A stretch of 6,168 nucleotides of DNA from JADJNW01 sp964517145 (lineage in GTDB: Bacteria > Bacteroidota > Bacteroidia > Chitinophagales > Saprospiraceae), in contig CAZFBN010000222.1 in NCBI GenBank assembly GCA_964517145.1, forward strand, positions 1 to 6,168, given 5' to 3'. Positions 5,861-6,168 of this stretch are shown here, in pieces. The first letter of the stretch is position 1. Each line of letters begins with the position of its first letter. The notes under the pieces are model-generated. The model was not told the DNA's origin, did no database searches, and saw only the letters and a program-made list of their open reading frames with translations. A program made the position numbers and the translations under genes.

Positions 5861-6168
5861 ATGAATCGTCGTCAATTCATTAAAAATACTGTTACTATGA
5901 CTGCTGCCCTTGCTACACTCGATAGCTACGCTACGCCACTTTTTCAAGCCAATGCTGCGCCTAAATTAAAAATAATGGCTACCAATTGGGGGTTTGACGG
6001 TAGTGTAGATGTCTTTTGTGCCAAAGCGAAATCCGAAGGTTACGATGGCATTGAAGTTTGGTGGTCCACTGATCCTGGGCTCTTTGCGGCACTCAAAAAA
6101 CATGGTTTGGAAGTCGGATTTTTGGTTGGAGATGGCAATTCAGATTATAACAAACATTTAAATAATTT
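5861..6168 (+). CDS. Tat-exported TIM-barrel sugar phosphate isomerase/epimerase-like protein, 3' end outside the window
   Basis: Only the first 102 residues are present; the frame is open to the window edge. The leader MNRRQFIK carries a twin-arginine motif (Arg3-Arg4-Gln-Phe-Ile-Lys), then a modestly hydrophobic stretch and an Ala-Asn-Ala site (30-32) that would suit cleavage before APK. The mature part looks like a xylose-isomerase-like TIM barrel: a first strand KIMATNWG (about 37-44), a helix FCAKAKSEG (52-60), a second strand YDGIEVWW (61-68) and a third LEVGFLVG (83-90). The GxxGIEVW-type second strand is characteristic of the AP-endonuclease-2/sugar isomerase superfamily. Exported members are common in Bacteroidota sugar catabolism loci, but substrate and reaction cannot be told from this fragment. 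It is divergent from the PSCyt1 gene, with a 208-bp shared upstream region, so joint regulation is possible. ATG at 5861 is preceded by AT-rich DNA without a Shine-Dalgarno site. Confidence 0.82.
   Translation, partial: MNRRQFIKNTVTMTAALATLDSYATPLFQANAAPKLKIMATNWGFDGSVDVFCAKAKSEGYDGIEVWWSTDPGLFAALKKHGLEVGFLVGDGNSDYNKHLNN

Overview
The window looks like a piece of a Bacteroidota chromosome, probably from the Saprospiria/Chitinophagia side of the phylum. This rests on AT-rich spacers, A-rich leaders without strong Shine-Dalgarno sites, one good Bacteroidota-type -7 promoter box (TATATTTG), and gene families typical of that group. The lineage is inferred from style and family content; there is no marker gene in the window.

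From left to right there are four genes. (1) 37-1050, minus strand: a 337-residue protein with an N-terminal TIR-like domain and a C-terminal domain that reads as bacterial STING. This is the Cap12/TIR-STING effector of CBASS anti-phage defence. (2) 1123-2637, minus: a DUF1501 (sulfatase-like fold) protein with a twin-arginine/lipobox leader. (3) 2899-5652, minus: a large exported protein with the architecture PSCyt1 haem-binding domain, DUF1549, carbohydrate-binding-like insert, DUF1553. (4) 5861 to the right edge, plus: the N-terminal 102 residues of a Tat-exported TIM-barrel protein of the sugar phosphate isomerase/epimerase type, cut by the window end.

Genes 2 and 3 are a well-known pair of unknown biochemical function, usually encoded together. 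Together with the divergently transcribed isomerase-like gene they suggest a periplasmic or surface sugar-oxidation/catabolism locus. The 261-bp gap between genes 3 and 2 is occupied by a degenerate 8-bp tandem repeat that starts on the stop codon of gene 3, followed on the minus strand by a composite element with two stem-loops. The 208-bp divergent gap between genes 3 and 4 holds an operator-like dyad.

The TIR-STING gene has no obvious functional link to this locus. It is much more AT-rich than its neighbour DUF1501, begins 72 bp after that gene's stop, has its own promoter-like box, and has no CD-NTase partner in the window. The most interesting point is therefore an immune effector directly behind a metabolic operon. 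A cyclase could only lie beyond position 1; otherwise this is an orphan STING.
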